From Peribacillus kribbensis DSM 17871 (GTDB lineage Bacteria; Bacillota; Bacilli; Bacillales; DSM-1321): a DNA stretch of 64,000 nt. This document shows positions 8,481-16,595 of the stretch, one piece after another. The stretch lies in assembly GCF_000430765.1 (NCBI RefSeq), contig NZ_KE387239.1, forward strand, positions 1 through 64,000, read 5' to 3'. Within the stretch, counting starts at the first letter, position 1. Every line of letters begins with the position of its first letter. The notes beneath the pieces are model-generated. The model did no database searches and was not told the origin of the DNA. It saw only the letters and a program-made list of their open reading frames with translations. Made by a program: the position numbers and the translations under genes.

Positions 8481-8798
8481 GGGGATGACCGATGGGGCCT
8501 CCAGCTGGAGAATCTACCGGAAGATCGTAATTCCGCTGTCCCTGCCATCCATGGCAGCAGCCGCCATTTTCCTATTCGTCTGCAATGGAATGATTTATTT
8601 TATCCGCTGCTGTTTATTACAGACAGCAAATATAAGACCCTGCCCTTGGCTTTACTTGAGTTTCAGGGCGAATATATCACGAATTTTCCCATGTTGTTTA
8701 CAGGAGTCATCATTGCCTCCGCGCCGATGGTCATCGCGTATATGTTCCTTCAGCGTTTCTTAATTGCGGGGATGACGGCAGGATCAGTTAAAGGGTAA
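8468..8798 (+). pseudogene. Truncated, frameshifted sugar ABC permease (C-terminal part)
   Basis: The plus strand encodes an EAA loop, QLFEAGMTDGASSWRIYRKI, directly at the junction with the reversed binding-protein fragment. Near 8580 the frame shifts; in the new frame QWNDLFYPLLFITDSKYKTL and MFLQRFLIAGMTAGSVKG complete a MalG-type C-terminus, with TAA at 8796-8798. The N-terminal membrane segments are missing. It probably came from the same lost transporter locus as the binding-protein fragment. Confidence 0.85.
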
Positions 8799-8800
8799 GA

Positions 8801-8824
8801 AAACCAGCTGCGGCTGGTTTTTTT
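8801..8824 (+). terminator. Terminator after the permease remnant
   Basis: AAACCAGC and GCTGGTTT pair around four bases and are followed by a T-tract. Confidence 0.75.
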
Positions 8825-8829
8825 ATGCC

Positions 8830-9055
8830 AACTGAATGGCTTGATTCGGATTCCGTAAAGGAAGGCTGCCTGCCCGGAGAGTGTCGGCCGGTCTGCCAAG
8901 AGCATAGCCCTGGCCCAGCTGCAGACCGAGATATTGAACCCAGTCTCAGCTCGGTCATGCTATTGATTCCTTCTGCGATAGGGAGGGTTAAGGGTTTGTA
9001 AAAGAAGGTAAAGTCTGCAGGTTCGATGAACAAATCGGTGGATGAGGATTACTGT
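8830..9055 (-). pseudogene. Relic of an EAL-domain (c-di-GMP phosphodiesterase-like) gene
   Basis: The minus strand reads FIEPADFTFFYKPLTLPIAE then GINSMTEL, and after a frameshift near 8940, YLGLQLGQGYALGRPA. IAEGI-x-EL followed by LGQGY-LGRP is the C-terminal signature of EAL domains. The key EAL and DDFG motifs are absent, as is the start. Only about 70 residues survive, so the identification is moderate. Confidence 0.5.
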
Positions 9056-9088
9056 TTATCTGCTTCAAATGGGGGCTGTTGCTATCCG

Positions 9089-9206
9089 TTCCAGGCCATC
9101 GCTTTCCGCGGGGCGGGCGGTGAGCTTCCTCGGCTTCGCCTGTGGGATCTCACCTGTCCCGCTAATCCCGCAGGAGTCTTCGCGCCTTCCACTTCAATCA
9201 ACAGGG
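9089..9206 (+). repeat. Bacillus-type interspersed intergenic repeat
   Basis: The block begins TCCAGGCCATCGCTTTCCGC and runs through a GC-rich core with CCTCGG and CGCAGGAGTC to CTTCAATCAAC. I recognise this as a high-copy non-coding repeat in many Bacillus genomes; short frames through it are spurious. It is an imperfect long inverted repeat with potential to form a hairpin. Confidence 0.7.
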
Positions 9207-9375
9207 TTTAAATATAGACAATTATATGATGTAAGAAACCTATTAAATGGTGGGAAAACAACTTGTCCATGAATGAAGGTAATGAATAGTAACAAGACTC
9301 TAGTGTTAGGTATTAAGTAATCATGTGCTGACCAAGAAACATGCAGGGACTATCTATTCTTATAAACCTCTGACT

Positions 9376-9422
9376 TTTGAGGTACCTCCTCAGCTTCACC
9401 TGCGGGGCCTCTGTCCGGAGCA
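9376..9422 (+). repeat. Fragment of the same Bacillus interspersed repeat
   Basis: CCTCCTCAGCTTCACCTGCG followed by GGGCCTCTGTCCGGAG resembles the middle of the block at 9089-9206, without its ends. It looks like a decayed second copy. The rest of 9207-9450 shows no gene. Confidence 0.5.
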
Positions 9423-9451
9423 TTATTCCCCATACTACTAAAAGTAACTAA

Positions 9452-9640
9452 AAATAAAGGGAGAAATTCCCCTTAAATTAAAAAATATACGATTTTTCTT
9501 AAAAATAAAGGGAGTTTTTCCCCTTATATGGTCCAACTCCTTGGATTTTGTCTTTTTTTGAGCGGTTAAAGGGAATTTCTCCCCTTATTTTGGCTTGTTA
9601 AGCGTTCTCTATATGCAATAGCGGTAAAAACTCCCCTTAT
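9452..9640. repeat. Degenerate array of GGGGAAATTTCCCC-type palindromes (copy 3)
   Basis: Units at about 9452, 9502, 9566 and 9623 share AAAGGGA, A/T-rich centres and TCCCCTTA, spaced 50-64 bases. This is the best conserved of the three arrays. It lies downstream of the ROK gene, whose coding strand runs towards it. Confidence 0.75.
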
Positions 9641-9743
9641 GAATTCTCATACTTACACAAAAATCCATAAGGAGGGCCTTACCAAAACACCATTTGCCTG
9701 TGGGCTGCCAGTGAATAAAATGAAACCCGCCAGTGGGGGTCCC

Positions 9744-10982
9744 TTAATGAGCAGCGGCACGTTCACTATTTCTTGATGTAAACAGCTCTGCAAGGATCAG
9801 GGCGACGGCGCCCATGGCGGTGGCGTCTTCTCCGAATTTGGAGAGCATGATTTCGGTTTGTTTGGCCGGCTGGGTCAGGGCGCGCTGGTTTACGGTCTGG
9901 ATGATGCTTTCCATGAGGAAGTCTCCTGCATTGGAAACTCCTCCGCCAATGATGATTCTTCTTGGGTTTACCGTGTGAATGAGATTGGTAATGCCGACAC
10001 CGAGATAGCGCCCGGCCTGCTGAAGGGTGTTTTTGGCAAGAGAATCTCCCTTAAGCGCTGCTTCGTAAATCAGTTCTCCTGTTAAGTCTTCGAGATTGCC
10101 GTCTGTCATTTCACTAAGTAGAGTTGCTTCGCCGAGACGCATTTCTTTTTTGACGCTTTCCACGATGGCAGGTCCGGAAGCGAATGTCTGCAGGCAGCCG
10201 TAATTTCCACAGGTGCACTGCGGGCCATCGATGTCGATGACCATGTGGCCGATTTCTCCGCTTATAAAATGGTTTCCGTGATACAGCCTGCCATTGATGA
10301 TGATTCCGGCGCCTATGCCGAGGCCGACGTTCATGCAGACGAAGCTGTCCAATCCTGCGCCATTGCCAAACCACAGCTCCCCAAGGCTCATGGCACGCCC
10401 GTCGTTCTCGACCTTCACAATCATGTTAAATTCCTTTTCCAGTTCATCCTTAATAGGGATGTTCTGAAGGTTTAAGTTAGGGGCGAAGATGGAGGCACCC
10501 TGATCAACATCCACAATTCCGTGCATGCCGACACCGATTCCCACTACATTTTCAACATCGACCCCGCTTCCCGCAATGACGGAACGGATGGACTCTTTCA
10601 TCAGGCTTAAAAGCTCATCTGAAGAGCTGCGGTCGGGAATGGGATATACCAGTTTATTTAAAATTTTTCCGGTGATGCTCGTTAAAATGATTTTTAGGTT
10701 CTGGGAGCCGATATCCATGCCGACCACATGAAACATTTCTTCATTCAGTGTCAGCAGGGTAGGCTTGCGGCCGCCGCTTGATTCACCCAAGCTCAGCTCG
10801 ATCACAATTTCCGCTAAAAGCAGTTCCTTTACCAGGCTGCTTACGGTAGGTGGCGTCAGCTTTGTCAGTTTTGCGATTTCTGCCCTTGAGATCGGGCCTC
10901 TTTCCCGGATTATATTTAAAATTAATGAACGGTTAATGGACTTCATTAACTTGAAGCTTCCTCTTAAAATGTTTCGTGCCAT
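9744..10982 (-). CDS. ROK-family sugar-responsive transcriptional regulator (XylR/NagC type)
   Basis: A 412-residue protein with an N-terminal winged helix (ERGPISRAEIAKLTKLTPPT VSSLVKELL) and a ROK sugar-binding domain. VVGMDIGSQNLKIIL is the phosphate-binding loop, GEIGHMVID precedes the zinc site, and CTCGNYGCLQ supplies the three cysteines. The usual Glu after the last Cys is Gln here. ROK repressors bind AT-rich palindromes and release them when a sugar is bound. The likely targets are the palindromes at 1600 and 1822 in front of the sugar genes, though 8 kb of decayed DNA separates them. The start follows GGGGGAATGTAA. Confidence 0.88.
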   Translation of the reverse strand: MARNILRGSFKLMKSINRSLILNIIRERGPISRAEIAKLTKLTPPTVSSLVKELLLAEIVIELSLGESSGGRKPTLLTLNEEMFHVVGMDIGSQNLKIILTSITGKILNKLVYPIPDRSSSDELLSLMKESIRSVIAGSGVDVENVVGIGVGMHGIVDVDQGASIFAPNLNLQNIPIKDELEKEFNMIVKVENDGRAMSLGELWFGNGAGLDSFVCMNVGLGIGAGIIINGRLYHGNHFISGEIGHMVIDIDGPQCTCGNYGCLQTFASGPAIVESVKKEMRLGEATLLSEMTDGNLEDLTGELIYEAALKGDSLAKNTLQQAGRYLGVGITNLIHTVNPRRIIIGGGVSNAGDFLMESIIQTVNQRALTQPAKQTEIMLSKFGEDATAMGAVALILAELFTSRNSERAAAH

Positions 10983-11222
10983 TTACATTCCCCCGTCTAC
11001 ACAAGTTGCGCCGAACTTTGTTAAGTATAATTATAAACTATTTAGGAGAGGGATTAAACCAAGTTTGAACATAATTAGCTTTTAAACATGCTATTCCCTG
11101 AACTACAAACTCTAAAAAGCCGTCTGCCGAATATTTTCCCAATGGTAAATGAATACTCTGGCCTATTTTAGATATAGGATAAATAAGGTAAATATATAAT
11201 TAATTACAAGATTCGATGTATA

Positions 11223-11252
11223 TTGACACACTTTTCTATTTCTTTGTAAAAT
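11223..11252 (+). promoter_or_regulatory. Putative SigA promoter
   Basis: TTGACA at 11223-11228 and TAAAAT at 11247-11252 are 18 bases apart, about 60 bases upstream of the next small gene. The rest of the 11000-11300 interval shows no gene. Confidence 0.6.
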
Positions 11253-11315
11253 TATGTGTTGGACTTATTCGATAACACGAAGCAAAATAGTAAGGACAGG
11301 AAAGGGATGCTGACC

Positions 11316-11624
11316 ATGGAAGAAAGAACACCATTTTCTTTATATGAAAACGAGACAACACTGACGAGAAACGAACTAAAGGATATACTGGAAAATTGTA
11401 TAAGTTCTTTCAAGGATTTGGAGATCAAGGTCGCAGAGCATAATGAGGTAAAGTTAAGCAAGGTCCGAGCCACCAATATTCTGGTGGACAGGCTGAAGAA
11501 GGATCAGCTGGTTGAAATTATTAAGCAATTATATCTTATTAATATGAGGAACTCAGATGAAATATCATTTTTAAAGTTTATTTTGACTGGACTCTTGAGC
11601 GAGCAGGCTGAAAAGAGAAAATAG
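11316..11624 (+). CDS. Small hypothetical protein
   Basis: I do not recognise this 102-residue protein. It is charged and predicted helical (LTRNELKDILENCISSFKDL, VDRLKKDQLVEIIKQLYLIN), with no signal peptide or cysteine motif. The ATG at 11316 has AGGAAAGGG nine bases upstream; earlier in-frame ATG codons lack spacing. It stands alone between the ROK gene and the LCP gene, with its own promoter and a shared terminator. The shape would fit a small regulatory or scaffold protein, but this is not shown. Confidence 0.6.
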   Translation: MEERTPFSLYENETTLTRNELKDILENCISSFKDLEIKVAEHNEVKLSKVRATNILVDRLKKDQLVEIIKQLYLINMRNSDEISFLKFILTGLLSEQAEKRK

Positions 11625-11722
11625 TTTAGAAAACAGTTTGAGCAGTGGGCAAGCTGTTATTTTGCTTGTTATCGGTAATGGGAAAACAGAGCAGTGCACA
11701 AGCCTTCTTCCTTTCGTCTAAC

Positions 11723-11760
11723 AAAAAAGCCATAGAGAATGATGTCTCTATGGCCTTTTC
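11723..11760. terminator. Bidirectional terminator
   Basis: GCCATAGAGA and TCTCTATGGC pair perfectly, with A and T runs on both sides. It serves the converging small gene and LCP gene. Confidence 0.85.
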
Positions 11761-11761
11761 T

Positions 11762-12793
11762 TTATTGCTGATCTGCCTGTGCTGTATCGTTTTCTGAATC
11801 AAACTTTGCTTTTTCGGACGGTGTCAGTTCAAGATGGGACTGCAGCTCGGTCCGGATTTCATTTAAAGAAGTGTCGTCAAGCTTGTAGTAATAGATACGA
11901 TTTATATACTCGTCAGATCCCTTAAGACTAAGTGACTGAACCTGCAGTCCTTTGCTGGACAGAACATAGTCGACGAAGGACTTCATTTCAGAGAATGTCA
12001 GGTTGGTAGACATGTTGTCGCCGATGGCTTCTATGACTTTTGTATATTTGGAAACAGCTCCGACAGAAGTGGCTTTATGGGCAATGGCTTCAATGGCCTG
12101 CTGCTGGCGTTTTCCTCTGTAGATATCACTGTCTTTATGTCTTGTACGGACAAAGGCCAGAGCTTCTTCGCCGTTCAATGTCTGCATACCCTTTTGCAGG
12201 TGAATAGCGTTTTTGTGGTCCTTAGAATCCTGCTCATACATTTCATAAGGTACATCCACTTTAATTCCGTTGAGAGCATCAACCACATCCATGAAGGCAT
12301 TAAAGTTCATTTTGACATAGTAGTCAACCGGCACATGCATCAGCTCTTCGACCGTGTCGACGGTTGCTTTCGTGCCGCCAATGGCATGGGCATGTGTGAT
12401 TTTTGTATACGTGTTATTCGCTGGTATATGAACATAGGAATCACGAGGGATGCTCACCAGCTTGATGGTTTTCTTTTTTGTATTAAAGGTGGCCAGCATC
12501 AAAGCGTCCGACCTCGTATTTCCTTTCAGGTGCCGTTTTTCGCTATCATCGATTCCTATGAATAAAAGGGAGATATTATCCTTTTCCGGATTGACGGCGG
12601 TATCACGCTTTGAAGATTTTCCAATAGAATGATAGGTTTTGCCAAAGACATTTTCGGCCTTATTATAAAGAAAGGCGGCATAGCCTGTCCCGGCCAGTGC
12701 CATCATAAGTATAGGAACAAGAATAAAAGATACTAGACGCTTGCGCTTACGCTTCTTTCTATATACTTTATAAACTCTCCTGTTGGAAGACAT
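11762..12793 (-). CDS. LytR-CpsA-Psr (LCP) family cell-wall polymer ligase
   Basis: A 343-residue membrane-anchored LCP enzyme. A basic N-terminus (KVYRKKRKRKR) precedes one membrane helix, LVSFILVPILMMALAGTGYA. The extracellular domain shows DNISLLFIGIDDSEKR, NTRSDALMLATFN, SIPRDSYVHIP, and the arginine-rich FVRTRHKDSDIYRGKRQQQA. LCP proteins transfer teichoic acid or other lipid-linked polymers to peptidoglycan. Its place beside yigZ and degS resembles B. subtilis tagV, but paralogues TagT, TagU and TagV cannot be told apart here. The ATG at 12793 has AAGGAG nine bases upstream; the longer frame lacks one. Confidence 0.88.
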   Translation of the reverse strand: MSSNRRVYKVYRKKRKRKRLVSFILVPILMMALAGTGYAAFLYNKAENVFGKTYHSIGKSSKRDTAVNPEKDNISLLFIGIDDSEKRHLKGNTRSDALMLATFNTKKKTIKLVSIPRDSYVHIPANNTYTKITHAHAIGGTKATVDTVEELMHVPVDYYVKMNFNAFMDVVDALNGIKVDVPYEMYEQDSKDHKNAIHLQKGMQTLNGEEALAFVRTRHKDSDIYRGKRQQQAIEAIAHKATSVGAVSKYTKVIEAIGDNMSTNLTFSEMKSFVDYVLSSKGLQVQSLSLKGSDEYINRIYYYKLDDTSLNEIRTELQSHLELTPSEKAKFDSENDTAQADQQ

Positions 12794-12931
12794 ACTCGTT
12801 ATCTCCTTAATTTTTGTCTTTATCCGTGACAAGATCCGATATTTTTCTGATCATATTTTACAATTTTACGCAAAATTCGTAAACAATATTTCTACACGGG
12901 AACAAGTCCCTATATATTTCCCATTCAATTC

Positions 12932-13564
12932 TCAAATAAGAGATTCCTGATACAGTGTACCGCCTCGATGAATTTCTGACTGGCCGTTTGTCATTTCCGT
13001 CATCCAGTCGATAAAGTTCTCGATGGCATCTTCTTTTACAAACACTTCGATTTCCACAGAATCGCTGTAATGAATTTCTTTGATTTCATACTGGGATGAA
13101 CGAAGCTCATTTTCAAGCTTTCCAAGCCAGGTATAATCGACCTTCGTTTTCATTATGCGCGTCAGTCGGCGTTCCACGATGCCGGTATGGGCCAGCCCTT
13201 CTGAAACAGAACTGCCATAAGCACGAATCAGTCCGCCGGCGCCGAGCTTGATTCCGCCGAAATATCTGGTAACGACAACGACTGTATCCTTTAGATTCTT
13301 TTTCTTCAGGACCTCCAGCATAGGTACACCGGCTGTTCCGCTGGGTTCCCCGTCATCATTGGCCTTTTGGACCAGGTTGTTCTCTCCTATTAAATAGGCG
13401 GAGCAATTATGATTCGCATCATGATGTTTCTTTTTTATACCAGCGATGAATTCCAGGGCAGCTTCCTCTGTTTCTGCGCGCTGAACATAGGCAATAAAAC
13501 GAGATTTTTGTATGATCAGCTCATGCGCGCCATACCCTTTTACAGTCAAGTAGCTCTGAAGCAT
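12932..13564 (-). CDS. yvyE: YigZ/IMPACT family protein
   Basis: A 210-residue protein. The N-terminal IMPACT domain shows KKHHDANHNCSAYLIG, NDDGEPSGTAGVPML and TRYFGGIKLGAGGLIRAYG, all signatures of the family. The C-terminal half is the smaller DUF1949 domain. Its biochemical role is uncertain; the eukaryotic relative regulates translation. In B. subtilis the homologue yvyE lies next to degS as here. The two genes are divergent. Confidence 0.88.
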   Translation of the reverse strand: MLQSYLTVKGYGAHELIIQKSRFIAYVQRAETEEAALEFIAGIKKKHHDANHNCSAYLIGENNLVQKANDDGEPSGTAGVPMLEVLKKKNLKDTVVVVTRYFGGIKLGAGGLIRAYGSSVSEGLAHTGIVERRLTRIMKTKVDYTWLGKLENELRSSQYEIKEIHYSDSVEIEVFVKEDAIENFIDWMTEMTNGQSEIHRGGTLYQESLI

Positions 13565-14204
13565 TGATTCACCCTCTTATGATAAAGGACTATCAGTATT
13601 AAGCCTGCTATTTTGCACGCTCAAACCATTATTATACGGCCTTATCCATACTTAGGCAATGGAGGATGTTAGGAAACCCGCCAATCTGTTGAAAAGCTGG
13701 CAGAAAAGGTTTCTGCTAAACATAGGAATACAGGGGTTTCCGTAATCTTATTTCGCAAGATTGTAAAGGAATTTTAATATTACTAAAGACACATCATGAT
13801 ATAATGAAAAATATTCTAGTAGATAAAATTTATTATTTTAAAATACATAAACAACGGGGATAAATAGTAAAATACCACTGTTGCTGCTTGTAACTAATTA
13901 TTGTAATCTAGGGAAATATTATTATACGAAAATAGTTCAATTTTCATAAGAATTGGAATAAATAGGTCCTTTTGACCCTTTTACCCAATTTGGTATTTTC
14001 CCAACCTCAAAGTCCTTTGAACTGCGAAATTTAATGTTACAATAAAATAGTAGAAATTCCTTGTTTAAGTGGAATTTATTGAGAGATATACATAAGCGCA
14101 GTGTGGATGTCTAGTAGAATAGTTCAGTATATTAAAGTAGGCCTTATGAAGCAATGGGCAGGCACTGCAAAGCTTAGGCTGCTTGCAGTATTGGGGGATC
14201 CGAG
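13565..14204 (+). other. AT-rich intergenic region upstream of degS
   Basis: This 640-base stretch contains no convincing gene. A weak SigA-like pair, TTTGAA (14016-14021) and TACAAT (14038-14043) with 16 bases between, could drive degS with a leader of about 155 bases. Several A/T runs are compatible with regulator binding, but I could not assign any. Confidence 0.4.
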
Positions 14205-15362
14205 ATGTTGAAAAAAGTCGATAACAAGGCCCTTGACTCCATACTCGAGACAATGGTTGATACCGTGGGGCAGAGCAAAAATGAAATCTTCCATATAGGA
14301 GAGCAGTGCCGCCAGGATTTTTCCGCTATGTCTGCCGAGTTAATTGAAATTAAAGCAAGAGTCGTCAGAATTATCGATGAAGGCGATACTCTTGAAAAAA
14401 ATGCAAGATTTGCCCGAAAGAGGCTTTCGGAAGTCAGCCGCCACTTTCATCAATTCAATGAAGAACAAGTAAGAGAAGCCTATGAAAAGGCACATGCCCT
14501 GCAGGTCGATCTCCAAATAAACCGCCAGCTGGAAAAGCAGCTGCGTAATCGCAGAGATGATTTGGAACGCCGGCTGTTTGGACTTCAGGAGACCATTGAC
14601 CGGGCAGAACAGCTGAGCTCGCAAATTTCCGTGGTGCTTAATTATTTAACAAGCGATCTCCGCCAGGTAGGGGAAGTTCTTGCGGATGCCAAGCGTAAGC
14701 AGGAATTCGGCTTAAAAATCATTGAAGCCCAGGAGGAAGAACGCAAGAAACTTTCGCGTGAAATCCATGATGGTCCTGCACAGATGATGGCCAATGTGAT
14801 GATGCGTTCAGATCTGATTGACCGTGTATTCCGCGAGCGGGGAGTTGATCAAGGACTGCAGGAAATCAAAGACCTGAAAAGAATGGTGCGGAACGCCCTT
14901 TATGAGGTGAGAAGGATCATATACGATTTAAGGCCGATGGCGCTGGATGATTTAGGATTGATTCCGACCCTCAGAAAATATCTTCAGACCATCGAAGAGT
15001 ATAATAATAAGGATGTAAGAATTGCCTTTACCAGCTTAGGAGAGGAAAAACGGCTTCCGGCCAAGATGGAGGTAGCGCTGTTTAGGCTCGTGCAGGAATC
15101 TGTCCAGAATGCGCTGAAGCATGCGCAGGCAAAAAACATCCAAATTAAGATGGAAACCATAAAGGACCAGGTGACAGTGGTGGTAAAGGATGATGGCATC
15201 GGATTTGACTCCTCGGCCAAGAAGGAAGGCTCCTTCGGCTTGATGGGGATGGGAGAGCGTGTCGATCTCCTCGAAGGCTCCATAAGCATTGATTCAAGTC
15301 CGGGCGCAGGCACCGTGATTGTCATCCAGGTACCGATCAAAGTCACATCATCTTTGTCCTGA
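14205..15362 (+). CDS. degS: Sensor histidine kinase DegS
   Basis: A 385-residue cytoplasmic kinase. Residues 1-170 form a long coiled-coil sensor without membrane segments. The HisKA_3 motif EEERKKLSREIHDGPAQ carries the phospho-acceptor H188, and the ATPase domain has FRLVQESVQNALKHA and DDGIGFD. It phosphorylates DegU and controls secreted enzymes, competence and the motility/biofilm choice. The start follows GGGGGATC. It is 100 bases upstream of degU, as in B. subtilis. Confidence 0.96.
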   Translation: MLKKVDNKALDSILETMVDTVGQSKNEIFHIGEQCRQDFSAMSAELIEIKARVVRIIDEGDTLEKNARFARKRLSEVSRHFHQFNEEQVREAYEKAHALQVDLQINRQLEKQLRNRRDDLERRLFGLQETIDRAEQLSSQISVVLNYLTSDLRQVGEVLADAKRKQEFGLKIIEAQEEERKKLSREIHDGPAQMMANVMMRSDLIDRVFRERGVDQGLQEIKDLKRMVRNALYEVRRIIYDLRPMALDDLGLIPTLRKYLQTIEEYNNKDVRIAFTSLGEEKRLPAKMEVALFRLVQESVQNALKHAQAKNIQIKMETIKDQVTVVVKDDGIGFDSSAKKEGSFGLMGMGERVDLLEGSISIDSSPGAGTVIVIQVPIKVTSSLS

Positions 15363-15462
15363 TAAAAAACATATGAAAAACTTCGATTCAGGAGTTTTAT
15401 ATAAAATACTACAAAAAATAAGACATAAAAAAACGTATTAGAATTTTAGGGAGGCGAAGTCG

Positions 15463-16146
15463 TTGACAACGAAAATCATCATTATTGATGACCATCAACT
15501 TTTTCGCGAAGGAGTCAAGCGCATACTGGATTTTGAATCTTCATTTGAAGTGCTTGCAGAAGGCGACGATGGATCAGAAGCAATGGAACTGGTAGAAAAA
15601 AATAACCCTGACGTGGTAATCATGGATATCAATATGCCGCATATCAATGGCATTGAGGCTACCAGGCAGCTGGTGGAAAAATATCCGGAATCGAAGGTCA
15701 TCATCCTGTCAATTCATGACGATGAAAACTATGTCACTCATGCACTGAAAACTGGTGCAAGAGGCTATTTATTAAAAGAAATGGATGCAGACGCTTTAAT
15801 CGAGGCAGTCAAGGTCGTTGCGGACGGCGGTTCTTACCTCCATCCCAAGGTTACCCACAATCTTGTGGCCGAATACAGACGCCTTGCCGCCGAAGAGGGA
15901 CAGGGCTCCGACAGAAGGCCGGCTTACGAAATCCGCAGGCCGCTGCACCTTCTGACCCGACGTGAATGCGAAGTCCTGCAGCTCCTGGCTGACGGACAAA
16001 GCAACCGCGGAATCGGCGAAACCCTCTTCATCAGCGAAAAAACCGTAAAAAATCACGTAAGCAACATCCTGCAGAAAATGAACGTAAACGACAGAACCCA
16101 GGCCGTCGTACTTGCCATCAAAAATGGCTGGGTCGAAGTCCGATAA
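15463..16146 (+). CDS. degU: Response regulator DegU
   Basis: A 227-residue NarL-type regulator. The receiver domain has [19 protein letters not shown] and phospho-acceptor D55 in VVIMDINMP. The C-terminal LuxR helix-turn-helix is [20 protein letters not shown] through [12 protein letters not shown]. Identity to B. subtilis DegU is evidently very high. The start is TTG behind AGGGAGGCGAAGTCG. Partner of DegS; a low or high phosphorylation level sets motility, matrix or exoenzyme programmes. Confidence 0.97.
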   Translation: MTTKIIIIDDHQLFREGVKRILDFESSFEVLAEGDDGSEAMELVEKNNPDVVIMDINMPHINGIEATRQLVEKYPESKVIILSIHDDENYVTHALKTGARGYLLKEMDADALIEAVKVVADGGSYLHPKVTHNLVAEYRRLAAEEGQGSDRRPAYEIRRPLHLLTRRECEVLQLLADGQSNRGIGETLFISEKTVKNHVSNILQKMNVNDRTQAVVLAIKNGWVEVR

Positions 16147-16161
16147 AGCTAATACCCGAAG

Positions 16162-16197
16162 AACGCTCAGGGAGAATCCTCTCTCGAGCGTTTTTTA
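16162..16197 (+). terminator. degSU terminator
   Basis: AACGCTC and GAGCGTT, extended by an inner GGAGA/TCTCT pairing, are followed by a T-tract. Confidence 0.8.
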
Positions 16198-16272
16198 TTT
16201 GAGCTGCGGGAACTCTATGGGGTCTGGCCCTAAGGCAGCAGGAAGATTGGTTATGAGCCGAGATGCAGAATA

Positions 16273-16555
16273 AATGGTCCGGTTTTTTATTTTTATGATC
16301 CGGTTTCTTCAAAGAATGATCTGAAATCAGTAATTAATAGTCCAAGCGGTATTCTGGAGGGGCTGCACGGTTTTGTAATGGTCCGGTTTTGTGGTGAATG
16401 AACGTAAAAATAGGGGGAATGATCCCCATCCTTTTTAAATGGTCGTAGATTCGATGAAATGATTCTGCCAGCGATAAAATGATCGGCGAACCAGGGGAAT
16501 GGTGCGATTAGGGGCGAAATGGTAGAAGAAGGTGAGCAATGATACGATCTACTTC
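16273..16555. repeat. 20-bp-period array of AATGGTCCGG units
   Basis: Thirteen units beginning AATGGTC, AATGATC or close variants start at 16273, 16294, 16315, 16335, 16377, 16397, 16418, 16438, 16458, 16478, 16498, 16518 and 16538. The period is 20 or 21 bases, with one poorly matching unit near 16357. The first four or five bases are conserved and the rest drifts (CCGGTTTT in the best units). No coding frame is supported. It ends about 40 bases from the S66 peptidase pseudogene. Confidence 0.85.
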
Positions 16556-16595
16556 TGCTATAGACAGGCAAAGAGATTGGAAGTCTTCCAATCTC

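Noticed and set aside
9026..9272. Short plus-strand frames of 61 and 76 residues
   Set aside because: They run through a known type of Bacillus non-coding repeat, lack ribosome sites and encode no recognisable protein.
16273..16555. CRISPR-like periodicity
   Set aside because: Units are about 20 bases with no separate spacers, the repeats are degenerate, and no cas genes are nearby.
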